Virus record (IMG/VR): IMGVR_UViG_3300020469_005303
Location: 1-60,559 of that record
Length of the DNA stretch: 60,559 nucleotides
Source: a virus
Reading direction: 5' to 3' (one strand)
Below are positions 26,244 through 39,000 of this stretch, one piece after another. Below the pieces are notes generated by a model. That model had not been told where the DNA came from, did not search any database, and saw nothing but the letters and a program-made list of their open reading frames with translations. Position numbers and translations under genes: made by a program. Position 1 is the first letter of the stretch; each line of letters starts with the position of its first letter.

Positions 26244-28214
26244 ATGGAAAACGACACATATCAACAAGCTTTGGCAAACAAAAAAGACATAAACTATACT
26301 GGTAAAGATTTTAATTCATTTAGAAAAAATTTAATTGAATATTCAAAATCATACTTCTCGTCTACGTACAGAGATTTTAGTGAAAACTCAACTGGTATGA
26401 TGTTTATAGAACTTGCGAGTTATGTTGGTGACGTGTTGTCATATTACATAGACCACCAATTTAAAGAAGGATTTCTTCAATATTCCTCGGAAAGAAAAAA
26501 TATTATTAGTTTAGCAAACTATCTTGGTTACAAAATAAGAACATCCGTATCAGCAACAACCGAATTGGAAGTATTTCAATTAGTTCCTTCTAAAGTTGGT
26601 TTAAACGGAAAAATGGAACCTGATTTTAAATATGCACTTAACATTCAAGAAGGAATGGAGGTATCTTCATCAGATGGAAACTCACCACCCTTTAGGACAA
26701 TAACTCAGATAAATTTTAACGAAAACAAAAAAGATTCAAAACGTGAAGTAAGTGTATACGAAAGAGACTCAATTGGCCAACCGACATTTTATTTACTTAA
26801 AAAAAGATGCATGGCAAGTGCAGGTACACTCACCAGTAAATCAGTAAGAGTTGGAGAACCTAGTGAATTTTTTGAAGTGACCCTTACTGAACAAAATGTA
26901 ATAGAGGTACTTTCAGTCACCGATTCGGCAGGAAATTTATATTACGAAGTACCATATTTAGCACAAGATACAATTGCAATTGAAGAACCCAACGACTATC
27001 AAAATAATCCTGCTTATATGGAATATTCCGATTCTGTTCCATATATATTGAAATTTATAAAATCCTCTAGAAGATTTACAACCATTGTAAATCCTGATAA
27101 CACAACAACGTTAGAATTTGGTGCAGGAAGTGATAAGTTTGATGACGAAATAATAATTCCAAACCTAGATAATTTGGGAAAGACTATGAATTCTGCAAAA
27201 AATCTTGAGACGGGTATTGATCCAAGTAATTTTTTAAAGTCAAACAGTTACGGCAGTGCTCCTTCAAATACTACTCTTAACATAAAATATTATATAGGAG
27301 GTGGGGTATCTTCAAATGTATCGGCGAATACATTGAATACAATTCAAAATATAAAATTTCAAGAAACGACAGATTACCTAGATCCCACCGAACAAGCATC
27401 AGTTGATACAATAAAATCAAGTGTTCAGGTAAATAATCCATTACCCGCAACAGGTGGCAAGTCAGCAGAAACAGATGAAGAAATTCGGCAAAACGGATTG
27501 GCATCATTTTCTTCTCAACATCGTGCAGTTACACGTGATGATTATGTTATACGAACTTTATCGATGCCACCAAAGTTTGGAAGTATAGCAAAAGCATATG
27601 TTTCAAAAGACGGAATTCTCGATACAAAATCGCAAACAAATATTTTTAAGGAAGCATTTGTGGATGAAGCAAAAGTAACTCCAAATGGAATGAATATTGT
27701 CTACGGAGAGTTAAACAACCCACTTGCAATTAATTTATATGTTTTGTCTTACGATAAAAATAATCACTTAGTAAGACCAAATGAATTAGTATTGAAAAAT
27801 TTGAAAAAATATTTGAGTAAATATAGAATTCTGACCGATGGAATCAATATTACAAATGCTTTTGTCATAAACTTTGGAATAAATTTTGAAATTTCAATAT
27901 TTGAAAACTTTAATAAAAAAGAGATATTAATTTCTTGTATAAGTGAACTTACAGAAATGTATACAACTGATAAAATATCAATTATGCAACCGGTAGAAAT
28001 TGGAGAAATAGAACTAAAATTATCAAAAGTTACAGGAGTACGTTCAGTAGTAGATGTAGAAATTGTAAACTTGACAACTGAAGATGGAGACTATTCCGAA
28101 AACGAATACGATATTAAAGCAGCTACGATGGGTAAAACAATATATCCATCAATGGACCCATCAATATTTGAATTAAAATTTCCAAAAAAAGATATCGTAG
28201 GGAGAATAATATAA
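26244..28214 (+). CDS. gp6: Baseplate wedge protein gp6-like
   Basis: The 656-residue protein opens with the conserved gp6/gpJ pattern INYTGKDFNSFRKNLIEYSKSYF and TGMMFIELASYVGDVLSYYID. The middle carries RAVTRDDYVIRTLSMPP, the conserved wedge-core motif that follows the baseplate J-like domain. gp6 dimers make the inner ring of the T4 baseplate, and the gp25-gp6-gp7 order is kept here. Length is close to T4 gp6 (660 residues). Confidence 0.88.
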   Translation: MENDTYQQALANKKDINYTGKDFNSFRKNLIEYSKSYFSSTYRDFSENSTGMMFIELASYVGDVLSYYIDHQFKEGFLQYSSERKNIISLANYLGYKIRTSVSATTELEVFQLVPSKVGLNGKMEPDFKYALNIQEGMEVSSSDGNSPPFRTITQINFNENKKDSKREVSVYERDSIGQPTFYLLKKRCMASAGTLTSKSVRVGEPSEFFEVTLTEQNVIEVLSVTDSAGNLYYEVPYLAQDTIAIEEPNDYQNNPAYMEYSDSVPYILKFIKSSRRFTTIVNPDNTTTLEFGAGSDKFDDEIIIPNLDNLGKTMNSAKNLETGIDPSNFLKSNSYGSAPSNTTLNIKYYIGGGVSSNVSANTLNTIQNIKFQETTDYLDPTEQASVDTIKSSVQVNNPLPATGGKSAETDEEIRQNGLASFSSQHRAVTRDDYVIRTLSMPPKFGSIAKAYVSKDGILDTKSQTNIFKEAFVDEAKVTPNGMNIVYGELNNPLAINLYVLSYDKNNHLVRPNELVLKNLKKYLSKYRILTDGINITNAFVINFGINFEISIFENFNKKEILISCISELTEMYTTDKISIMQPVEIGEIELKLSKVTGVRSVVDVEIVNLTTEDGDYSENEYDIKAATMGKTIYPSMDPSIFELKFPKKDIVGRII

Positions 28215-29452
28215 TGATTGAATTTGTATACCCAACAGAAACAAGTACACTTTATAGCAATTATAATGTTTTAAACACAGGAGCAGATGAAATACTAGAG
28301 GTTGCTTCAGATTTTACTCCGACAAACGGTCCAATGATATCAAGATCACTTTTGTTGTTTTCCAATGAAGATATAATTTCCGATTACAAAACAACTAATA
28401 ATTATGTTCTAAATTTAAAAGTAGTACAAAGCATAGAACTTGAATCTAACACAGAACTTGAATTATATCCTGTCTCAGAGTCTTGGGAAAATGGAAAAGG
28501 AAGATTTGCAGATAAAGAAGTTTTATATCCTGGAGTATCTTGGTTATATAAAAATAAAGAAAAAGAAACATGGAATACAAACACACCAACCGAATATGAA
28601 TCAGGAGGTGGGTCTTGGTTTGACAAATACTACGACAATGAACTTAATGTTCAAAATCAACTAAGTTATATGTTCACTTTTAATAAAAGCACATCTGATG
28701 TAAAAATAGATATTACAGAACTTGTTAAATTTTGGAATATGTCTGCAATTGTGAATAATGGCATTATTTTAAAGTTCAAAAATGATAATACAAAACGATG
28801 TGGTAATGTCAAATTTTTCTCATCAAATACAAATACAATTTATCAACCTTACCTAGAAATTGGTAAATATGATTATATATTTGATCCATATGTATCTACT
28901 AATAATGTAAAAAATACAGAATTAAGGAATGAACAACTAAGTGCAGAATCACTAGACACTGGATCACTAGACACCGGATCACTAGATACCGCATCACTAG
29001 AGACAGGATCAATATATGAAGAATCAACAGAGATGTTGCCGATCAGCAAAAAAGAAACTCTAGCGGACGGAATAAAAGAATTAGATAGCACCGACTTGCA
29101 TATATTTGTAGAAAACATTAACGAAACATATTCAAAAACAAGTCTTGAAAAAATAAAAGTAGGTGTGAGAGAATCGAGTCCTAAGAAATCTTTTTCAAAC
29201 AGAATGAGATACTCAGGAAAAAATGTTACAAAAGAAGATATATTCTTTTCAGTAGTTGATGCTGAGACAGAAGAATTAGTAATAGATTTTTCTGAATTTA
29301 CTAAAATTTCATGTGACAACGGTGGACACTTTTTTAAATTTAATTTCAAGTGTTTGTCTCGTGGTAGGTTGTACAAATTTATTTTGAAACTAGAATCAAA
29401 TGACATTCGAAAAAAATATGAAGATAAAAGAACCTTTATGATTACAAATTAA
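28214..29452 (+). CDS. Baseplate-associated DNRLRE-like protein
   Basis: The 412-residue protein begins with YPTETSTLYSNYN. It has a beta domain whose pattern (LELYPVSESWENGKGRF, then DITELVKFW and FFSSNTNTIYQPYLEI) resembles DNRLRE carbohydrate-binding or beta-sandwich modules. Residues about 246-265 are a four-copy SLDTG repeat. The C-terminal beta domain ends YKFILKLESN. The start overlaps the gp6 stop by one base. It probably decorates or links the wedge. Family assignment of the first domain is moderate. Confidence 0.6.
   Translation: MIEFVYPTETSTLYSNYNVLNTGADEILEVASDFTPTNGPMISRSLLLFSNEDIISDYKTTNNYVLNLKVVQSIELESNTELELYPVSESWENGKGRFADKEVLYPGVSWLYKNKEKETWNTNTPTEYESGGGSWFDKYYDNELNVQNQLSYMFTFNKSTSDVKIDITELVKFWNMSAIVNNGIILKFKNDNTKRCGNVKFFSSNTNTIYQPYLEIGKYDYIFDPYVSTNNVKNTELRNEQLSAESLDTGSLDTGSLDTASLETGSIYEESTEMLPISKKETLADGIKELDSTDLHIFVENINETYSKTSLEKIKVGVRESSPKKSFSNRMRYSGKNVTKEDIFFSVVDAETEELVIDFSEFTKISCDNGGHFFKFNFKCLSRGRLYKFILKLESNDIRKKYEDKRTFMITN
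28948..29007 (+). repeat. 15-bp minisatellite encoding SLDTG
   Basis: Four tandem 15-base units (ATCACTAGACACTGG and close variants), followed by one decayed unit, encode SLDTG-SLDTG-SLDTA-SLETG. The pattern keeps the frame and likely forms a flexible linker. Confidence 0.9.
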
Positions 29453-29453
29453 A

Positions 29454-30035
29454 ATGAATAAATCAAAAAACATTCCTGAGTATTTAGACAATAATAACTT
29501 TGACCAAACACAACTAAATAATCTATTGACTGGTACAAATGTGACTGAAAATATAGATGATAGTGGCAACCTTATTGTCGATATGAATAAAGAAGATATA
29601 AACAACAACATAACTCTTTTAAAACAAAATATTACAGAATTTTCTAATGACAAGATAGAACAAAACTATGATACTTCGTTTAATGAACTCATAAATGAAT
29701 CTGATGCCCAAAATAATGTTATGGTTGAAGAGGATATAAAACAACTTAGTGAAGATCAATTAAAACGTGAGAGTGTGCTTGAAAATCAACTAGATGAATT
29801 AGCAAACGTTTTAGAAAGAGAATCCCAACGCAACATTAAAATTCAAGAAGATGCTGAAACTAATTACAATGCAATGAAATCGGTTATATTAGAACAAAGA
29901 ATAAAAAATGGAGAGGGTGTAGACGAAGCAGATTTTTCAGATTCGTTTCCTTTTTTACCAAAAAGAGAAGAATCTTCAGAACAAAAAAATGAAACATCCT
30001 ATAATCCATCTCCGTTTGCAATTGAACCGACTTAA
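29454..30035 (+). CDS. Acidic coiled-coil protein in the baseplate block
   Basis: The 193-residue protein is rich in Asn, Glu and Asp with heptad-like regions (about residues 55-140, containing QLKRESVLENQLDELANVLERES). It ends in a proline-containing low-complexity tail (FLPKREES...PFAIEPT). It has no signal peptide or known motif. It begins 1 base after the previous stop and precedes the giant baseplate gene. It could be an assembly scaffold or fibre-attachment coiled coil. Confidence 0.6.
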   Translation: MNKSKNIPEYLDNNNFDQTQLNNLLTGTNVTENIDDSGNLIVDMNKEDINNNITLLKQNITEFSNDKIEQNYDTSFNELINESDAQNNVMVEEDIKQLSEDQLKRESVLENQLDELANVLERESQRNIKIQEDAETNYNAMKSVILEQRIKNGEGVDEADFSDSFPFLPKREESSEQKNETSYNPSPFAIEPT

Positions 30036-30054
30036 TCTTAAAACCTAAAAGGTT

Positions 30055-33000
30055 ATGACTGATATTTTACAACATACATTTGCATCTAAGTTTGACAGTG
30101 ATACTAACGTCATACGATCAAGTAGTATTGACTCGTCTGATTTTAATAAAATAAAAGATAGAGAAAATACGGGCGACTTATTTGGTGTAAATTCAAAAGA
30201 TGTTATAGAATTTTCTGCGTTTACACAAGACAACGAATTGGTTGGTTGGAAGACAATACAACAAACTCCAAATTATTCAACAAAAACAATATCTTACACA
30301 GATACATCCGGTGTAATTCAAAATAAAAATATATCATACTTGCAGTCGCTATATCCAAAAACAAGTGATGGTAATATATTGATATCACCTAAATATGAAC
30401 TAAGCCAACTAGGAATTGAGCAAGGAGAATATAAAGTTAGAATTGCATATCGAAATGATATCGTAGGTTCATTTGAAAATCCATATAAATTACAAATAAA
30501 AGAAATTTCTGCGTCAAGAACAGAAATAAAAGCAGTAACACAATCTTTTAAAAATTCTAGAAATCCAAATCAAATTTCATTTAACTTTGAGTATAGCAAC
30601 TTTTTAAACAAGCAAGTAATGGTTGCACATATAATTGAAAAACTCAGTAATATACTAAAAAACGAAACTTTTGTTTCTGAGTTAGATTCTAAAGAATTTT
30701 CCCAAAAAACTTCTGATTATTCATTTTATGTCAACAAGGCGTCCAAGTCATTTTCGTTAACGGAACTTGAAATATTGAAAGAACTCGATTCAATATATAA
30801 AAACTTAAAAGATACATACATGAGTTACTTGTATGGAAATTATAATGAAGTTTTCTCGCAAAACAAATTTTATACAGATTACATTAATTTAGTCGATTAT
30901 ACATTAAATACTTTTTCTAGATTCGTACAAGAAGAAAACACGGACATAAAACTTTTTTATAAATTTATGTTAATACAGATGTTTAATGAAACTGAACTAG
31001 ATAATTTATTTAAAAAAAGATTTGATACATATTTGCTTAATGGAATGAACTTCGGCAATGGCTTGTTTATTCCATTTTTAAAATACTCAAGTGTTAAAGA
31101 TGAAATGTTGTCTTCAAACTCGAATGATGTGTTACTAATAAAATTATTAAAACCACTTGACGAATCTATTACAGAGGATGTTAATTTTCATATATCACAA
31201 AATCCGTATTCCGATGATATAGTAAAAAGTATAATATTAAGATCAATTGTTGATAAGAGTTCAACAACATTTAAACTTAGAGGTCCTAGTTTATCAACAA
31301 AACTTACATCAAATGCAACAAAGAAATTTTCATTAAGTGACGAAGAAGAATCTAAGTTGCTTGAGGATGATACATCGAGTGCAGAAAACTATTTCAAGAC
31401 AACAAATACGGAAATAGAAAATCTGTATATAGATTACTCTGACTTTAAAAACTTTGTAAAATTTTCTTCTGCAAGAGCAAGACTAGATAATTTTGTTTTA
31501 AAACTTACAAACATATCTAAATTTAAATTTAAAATTCAGGAAGCAATACGGAAGATAAACAAACTAAACAGAGATGTAGCATCGGGATTTCTTAATTCAA
31601 CAGAGGCAAGCAGATCACTTGAGATACTCAAAAATGAAGACATCAAAAAATATAATGAGGGAATTGTCGAAATCTTTAAAACATTTACTCCTTATGATAA
31701 ATTTCTTTATTACGATAACGATAACGGTGCATGGCCACGTGAGACATCATTTAGTATAAATGGATTTACGGGTGCAGTAGATGGTGCAAATGGATTGTAT
31801 AAATTACACGCATCAAGAAAATACGACCTTGATAAAGTGTTTTTAAATGAAATAAACTCATCGTGGAAAATTATATGGGACTACACCGTTTCAAAGTGGA
31901 AGCTTTTCAATGAAGAATCTGACGTATTTATCTATTCAAACGGCGCCAATCTTAATTCGGGATTTACAGCCAATAATACTAATAATTCTGGATTTGGAGG
32001 CCAAAGTTCATTATTTAAAATAAATTTACTAGAAGAATATACAGAGGGAACTGCTATATTTCCACCAGAGTTAATACCACTTGATATAATAGAATTTCAA
32101 AAAAGTGATGGGTTTGCTTGGTATAAAGGAAAAGCAAGAGAAGCAGACTTATACGACAAGTATAATGACGAATCGTTGTATAATAGTATTCCAGAATTTT
32201 TAGTAAGAACAAATGAAAACGAAGAGTTTACTTTGTTTTTAGGAATGATTGGAGAACAATTTGACATACTTCATGTATATACAGAAAATATGACAGAGAT
32301 GTCCTACACTCGAAACTCATTTAAAAAAGGAATACCAAATCAATTAGTTTGGTTTGTTATGAATTCATTTGGAGTTAGATTATCCGGAAGAACATCGGAT
32401 CAACTTACAATTGGCAAGCAATTTGAAGAAAATCGTGACAAAGTATGGAGACGAGTCTTAAACAATTTGCCATATATATTAAAAACCGCCGGAACAGAGA
32501 ATTCGATAAGGGCATTATTTACTTGCTACGGAATTCCAGATCATTTATTTAAAATAAGAGAATACGGAGGAATCAACTATAACACCGACACAGATGAATC
32601 AGATGTAAACTTTAAAATAGATACATACGATTATTCATTACAAATAACCGATTCTGATCAGTATCTTGATATACCAGTTGATTTAGAAGAAGAAAATAAC
32701 ACAAAAGTTTCAATTGAGATGAAACTTAGTATAGGAAGTGAGTTCTTTCAAAATACACAAGAAACAATTATTTTTAATGAAGATACAAGTGAGAGATTGC
32801 CGTCAAATTTAGGCATGGGTGTAAATATTGAGAAATTATTGAATTCAGACGAAGACTATATAATAGGTTCTACAAAACCAATTTTTTATACTAAAGGTCA
32901 AACTCAAGAATCTTTTGTTCCTGATTCTTGGAAAGACGATGATTCTGTTATGGCACTTTCTTGGAAAAATTTCCGTGAAGGGGTTTCATTTTCGTACCCT

Positions 33001-36000
33001 AAAGTTAAATCTGGAACTGAACCTGCGTTCGTTACAATTTATTCAGACAGAGCAAAGAAAACTAAAGAAATAGTAAATGAACTTGGTCAAGTCGAATCAG
33101 TAGAGTATTACGACCCGTTATATACTCTAGCAGAAATTGGAGCACAAGACACATTAAACGGAGAAATAGTGAGATTATCATTTAGTTTTTCACAAGACGC
33201 AGAGATAACAAAGGGTGAATACAGGAACGATGACCATACACTAGACTTTAGATTCGAGGGAAGTCTTGAAGGAAACCACTATACTATAAGTGAACTAAAA
33301 CAAAATGGATACTTAAATAATAGTGGATTTTACTCTATTCTACAATCAAACAGAAATTGGGAGTTCGGAATATTCAGAGATGATAAATTTAAAGATAATT
33401 ACGGAAAATTTTATTTAAATTTTTATAATACAGATGGACTTATTTTATGTCCAAGTAAAATGTCTGATCCAATATATTTTGAGGATAATTTTGAGTATGA
33501 CATACTAATTAATTGTAAACAATCTGATGTAAATACTGACTCGGAAGTTACATTGTATGTTAAACGAGTATATGATTCCTCAGAAGTTTTTTCAAGTCAA
33601 GAAAATTTAGTAATTACAAAATATTCAGCAAATAATATTGTTAAAACAAAAAATTTGTATTTTGGAAATTACAACCAACAAACCCAATTTCGTGGTAGTA
33701 TTGATAAACTTAGAATATATAAAACTGACATTTCTGAAAAAAGATTTTTAGGTCATATCAATAATAATCAAGGATACGATATTGATAATTTTATTGAATT
33801 AGAAAATGTGCTTGTCACTAAAATTAATTTCGATCACCCATACTCATTAGTAGGATCAACGGGTGTCAGCTCTGAACCAGGTATTTTGAAAAACTATGCT
33901 TTAGTTAATAATAAACAAGATGTATTAGCATACAATTTCACCAATACAACATATCCATATCACTTCATTGGAAAAAACAGGACCGAGTTAAGTAACCTGC
34001 CATCAATGGCCGGAAAATCATTTACTAACAATAAAATAAGAATTGAAAACCAAACAAAAATAGCAGAACTAAATCCAAGAGCAAGATCAACAAAAAAATC
34101 AAATGATAGAAACAGCATTGATTCAAATACACTTGGTGTATATTTTAGTCCGACTGATATAGTTAATCAAGAAATTATTAGGTTTCTTGGTCAAATAAAT
34201 CTTGGTGAATTCATAGGAGACCCACAAGAAACATATAATTATTGCTACAAAAAATTTGAAAGTCTTCGTAAAATATTTTTTAAACACGGGTTTGGCAAAC
34301 TAGATATCCAAAAGTATTTCAATTTAATAAAATCATATATTGATCCATCTTTATTTGAAAATCTAGAAAAACTTGTTCCGGCACGTGCAAACTTAATTTC
34401 TGGATTATTAATAGAACCTTCTTTATTAGAAAGACATAAAATAATACCTCCTAGAATAAAATCATCTACTTGGATTGATTTAGACGGAAACAAAAGTGCA
34501 GATAAAGAAAAAATAACTGAAATTTTAAATGTTGATTTTAATGTGGGTTTGAAGGGTAATATTTCATCATTTGGAAACGAACGGCCTTACATTTCAAATA
34601 AAACTGGTGAATATAAATTGACACATGATTCGGATATAAAAGTTTTTAAAAATGATTCTGAGTTTACATTTAATTATAATTATTGCGGAAACCTGGTAGG
34701 AGAGGATATATCAGATACATCAAAAGATATATTCACAATACACGGAATAACTGAGCAAAAAGGAAAGTTGTTTAAAGTAGAAAAAATAAAAGAGCAAAAA
34801 AAGATAGGTGTTCAATATAATGGTAAACTTATAGATTACGATATATTTCTAAATGATGGAATACAGATATCTGGATTTACCAACGGAATGGAAACTGCAA
34901 ATGGAATATATGAGTTTAAATTTAAAGGTGCATCGGGTCTTCCTGTCTTTACAAATCAAAGTAGAATGTGGTGGGTTTTTTACTCAAGTTTTAAGAACAG
35001 ATGGATAATAGCGTCAGATAATACGGTAGATGGGGGTAAATACCTTGCATTAAATCGTAATAGAAATTACGAAAATTATACATGGATAAGTGGTAATAGG
35101 ATTGTAGATAGTAATACTAATACACCCGAGTGGTTTGGTACGGGTTTTAATAACTCATTAGAATCAGACAACCTTCCAGTACGAGATTTTGATTACTTTG
35201 GTCGTGTTAGTTTTATAGCAAAGTATGATAGGTTCATAGAATGTGAAGCATATATAAATGGATGGGTGAACGCAGAGTTATATGGAATTTATAAAGGTTC
35301 TTTCACAGAAAAATTTGTAACAGAAAATAACGAATTTGAGAATGTTAATAAACCAAAGAGTGATTATACATTTGATGGTGATAAAAGATATGTGTTTTTA
35401 AACGGAACATTTCGTGGGAAAATACAAAATGGATGGGTGGGGAGTGATAAAATTCAGCAAACCGATTCTGATAAAAATATAAGAATTGTTGGTTTCTTTG
35501 ATGGAAAAAATTATGAGTCATGTGATAAACCTTATTATACATCGGGTCTTATAAATTCATTAGTCAGTTTTGACAACCGTGATAAATTAGTATTTGATTT
35601 TAGAAATTATAACAGCAATAAAGTAAGATACACTACGAAAAACTTTGATAATATAAACTTAGTCAAAATTCCAGAAAAATTAAAGCATACAAACGATATT
35701 GATTTTAAATTTATCTCGGATTTTAATATAAAAAATCAAGGTATTTCTGATGTAAGTGATTTAAGCAGTGGTCAAATTAGAAAAAAGCATACAATTAAAA
35801 CAACAGATATATTTTATTCACCAAATGTATATAATGTGTCAGTAAAACATGATATAAGTTTAAATACAAATTCAATATTGAATATAAAATTTTTAGCTAA
35901 AAAAATTAAAATCAGAAAAAACACTTATAAATTAAATTTAAAAAATTCTAATATAAAATTCAATTTCTATAATGATGAATATAAAAACCTAGAAATTATA

Positions 36001-39000
36001 AGTAGGGGCAGTGATTTTCAACCGAGTTCTGTATATAACCAAAGTGGAGAAAAATTAAAAACTAACACACGAAGTCTTATACGTAATATTAGAGAAAGTA
36101 TAAAATATAAGCATAATGAAAAAAATCTAAATGAGTTTGAAAATAGTATAATAGGAAATCTTGATTATTGTCTAGTTTATGTTGGAGAGTCTATTGAAAA
36201 TTTTGATTTTATATTTTTAATACTGCTTGAATCGAGAAAAGAAATAAAGACAAATCTAAATTGTAAAAACTTCTTTCAGAATACAATAACTACAAAAAAA
36301 GATACAAAAACATTCTTCAAACCAACTCCAATGTTAGTTGAAAATATTCCATTGTTTGTAAAAAAAATTGAGATAGTAGAAAAAGGAAAAGGATACACCG
36401 GTGAGGAGTTAGTCGAAATATATGGAAACCGACCAAACAACTGGAAGTCATCGTGGCCACAAAAAATAAAAGCAAATAAGTTATTTAAAATAGATAATAT
36501 AACCGGAGAAATAACAAGTGTAAGGTCTGATAATTTTATGCTTACAGGAGATAACTGGTTGACAGATTCTACTATTACATTTAATGATACTCCAAAAATA
36601 AAAATTGATCCACCTATAATTGATAATAAATATTCAACACGTGAAAGTGCAAAATTTTATATAATAAGTGGTGATCCAACTCCAAGTGTTAGTGCAGATG
36701 TAACTCTTGAAAATTATGTTGATCTCGAACTAGGAGACACAATTGGTAAATCTTTAAACTCTGCAAATATGTATTTTGAAGGAAGAGACTTGGTAAAGTA
36801 TGACACGGGTTTAGTTCACACAAAAAAAATCAATATACAAACTTCAGAAAAAACTTCAAGCAGAAGACTCAATCCAACTGAGATTATAATGTTTTCAAAT
36901 GAATCAATCTTAGACTTTGAATTATATGTAGATAACAAAATAAAAGAAGTAATGAGGTCAGATATATGTGGAAATGAGACACCAATTTCATCTGACACAT
37001 ATGAGATTCAAATTACAAGTTTTTACGATGATGGAGACATTGATTATGGAATTTCTTATATTAAAAACAGAGAACTCGTAAATAACTTTTTTATAATATT
37101 AAATGAAGAAAAAAGTAATGAACTAAATTATCAATTAACTGATGAGCAATTTGTAAATAAAATATCTAAAGTAAATGAAAACAAGTATTCCGAGGGATAT
37201 GTAAGAATTAACGGTTTTACATCTAATCAATCATCAGCAAATGGCAATTACAGATTCAGGAACGATATATCTTATTGCGATAATTATGGATCATACAATG
37301 TACCGATTCCAACCTACACATCCGAAAACACAGAGTGGATACTTACATATGAAGAAAATATTAATAGATGGAAACTAAGAAATATTAAAAACTTCGATTT
37401 TATAGTATCAAATACAAAATACTTAGAAGATGGTTTTCTTGCGAATAAAGATAACAACCAAGGTTTTTACACAGGAAAAGAAGTAATAATAAACTCTGAA
37501 AACACCGTTGACCAAAATGGATTTGTATACAATTCATCTAATGACATTATCGGTAACAAGTTTCAAGAAGCAAATGTTTCAGTAAGTAACAGATTCAAAA
37601 TTGTCCCAAATAAACTTTTATTTAAACTTGAAAAAGAAAATTTTAATAACTTTCTGATTTGGAAAATAAATATTAAATCTAAAACAAACAATAAATTTGT
37701 TTATGAAATACCACTTGTGTATATAAATTCAGACGCAACAGATGAATCGTTCGTAGAAAAATATAATAATATAGAAAGTAAACTAAATACTCTTGATATT
37801 ACTCAATATCAAGAAACGAGTGCTTGTAATTTAAACTTTCAAAATGCAGTAGTTTGGAAAATAAAATCAACGAATGAACAAAGTGGTGAATTTTCAAATA
37901 GTAAAAAAATCTACACACAAGGTTTGACTTATTTAAATGCAACCTGGTTTTCAGATGATAAAGACTTATCAATGAGCGGTAGATATTCTTATGTTTTTGA
38001 CAAAATAACTAATGCGAGTAACTCACTAATTGAATTTTCCGAACTGACCAATCTTTGGAAAATTAAAACTATAAACAGAGAGAAAGCATTAATTATTAAT
38101 AATAATTATCCAAAATGTGGGGTATACAAAACAACGACAAAGAACATATATGGTATATGTGAATACGAAAAAATAGATGATGATATAGGGAGTGTTGCAA
38201 TTAAACTGAAAAATCTTACAGATGAATATGAAAGTGCAAATGGGTTATATTATATGTATGGATATTTAGAAACTGGTGAATACTTGTTTAGGAACAAAAA
38301 TTCACCTTGGTTATTTTTTACTCAAGATAATGGAATAACTTGGGAATTAAGAAATGACAGATTATATCCAACACTAAAAATAGTTCAATATAGTAAAATT
38401 GATCAAGTGGGTGTATATACAAATAAATCTGAAACACTCAAACTTTTTATAAATTTTGAATTAGATTTTAGTTTTGACAATAATCGTGATTTTCTAAATG
38501 TTAATATTGATTCACTAAAACTTACGAGTGACACAAATAAAATGTTAGTATATAACAAAACTGGTTACGAAAAAAATATTTCAGATGATTTTAATTTGTC
38601 TGTAAATCTTCAAGTAATCAATGCAGAGAAAACTACAAAGTATTGGTCCTCTATTCCTTGTAAAAATGATAAAAATATTAATGATTTTTACTTGCACAAT
38701 AATTTATTTTTAAAATCAGAAAGTGAATTACTAGTAGACACGGAATATAATAAATTTAAATTAAAACTTAATGTAGAAAAGTCAAAGCATATTCTTAGTA
38801 GTAGTGTAAATCAATTAATAGACTTAGAAGGTATGTCAAACGACAGACAGATTGTATTAGATAACTTTTATGATAATAGCTTTAAAACAGACATGGTATA
38901 TGCGATAGGATCAATAGTCCATTATAGTGACATCATGTGGGAGTGTATCAAAGAGACTCCAACAAACAGAAATGTAATACCTGGAGTCGATTTTGAAACA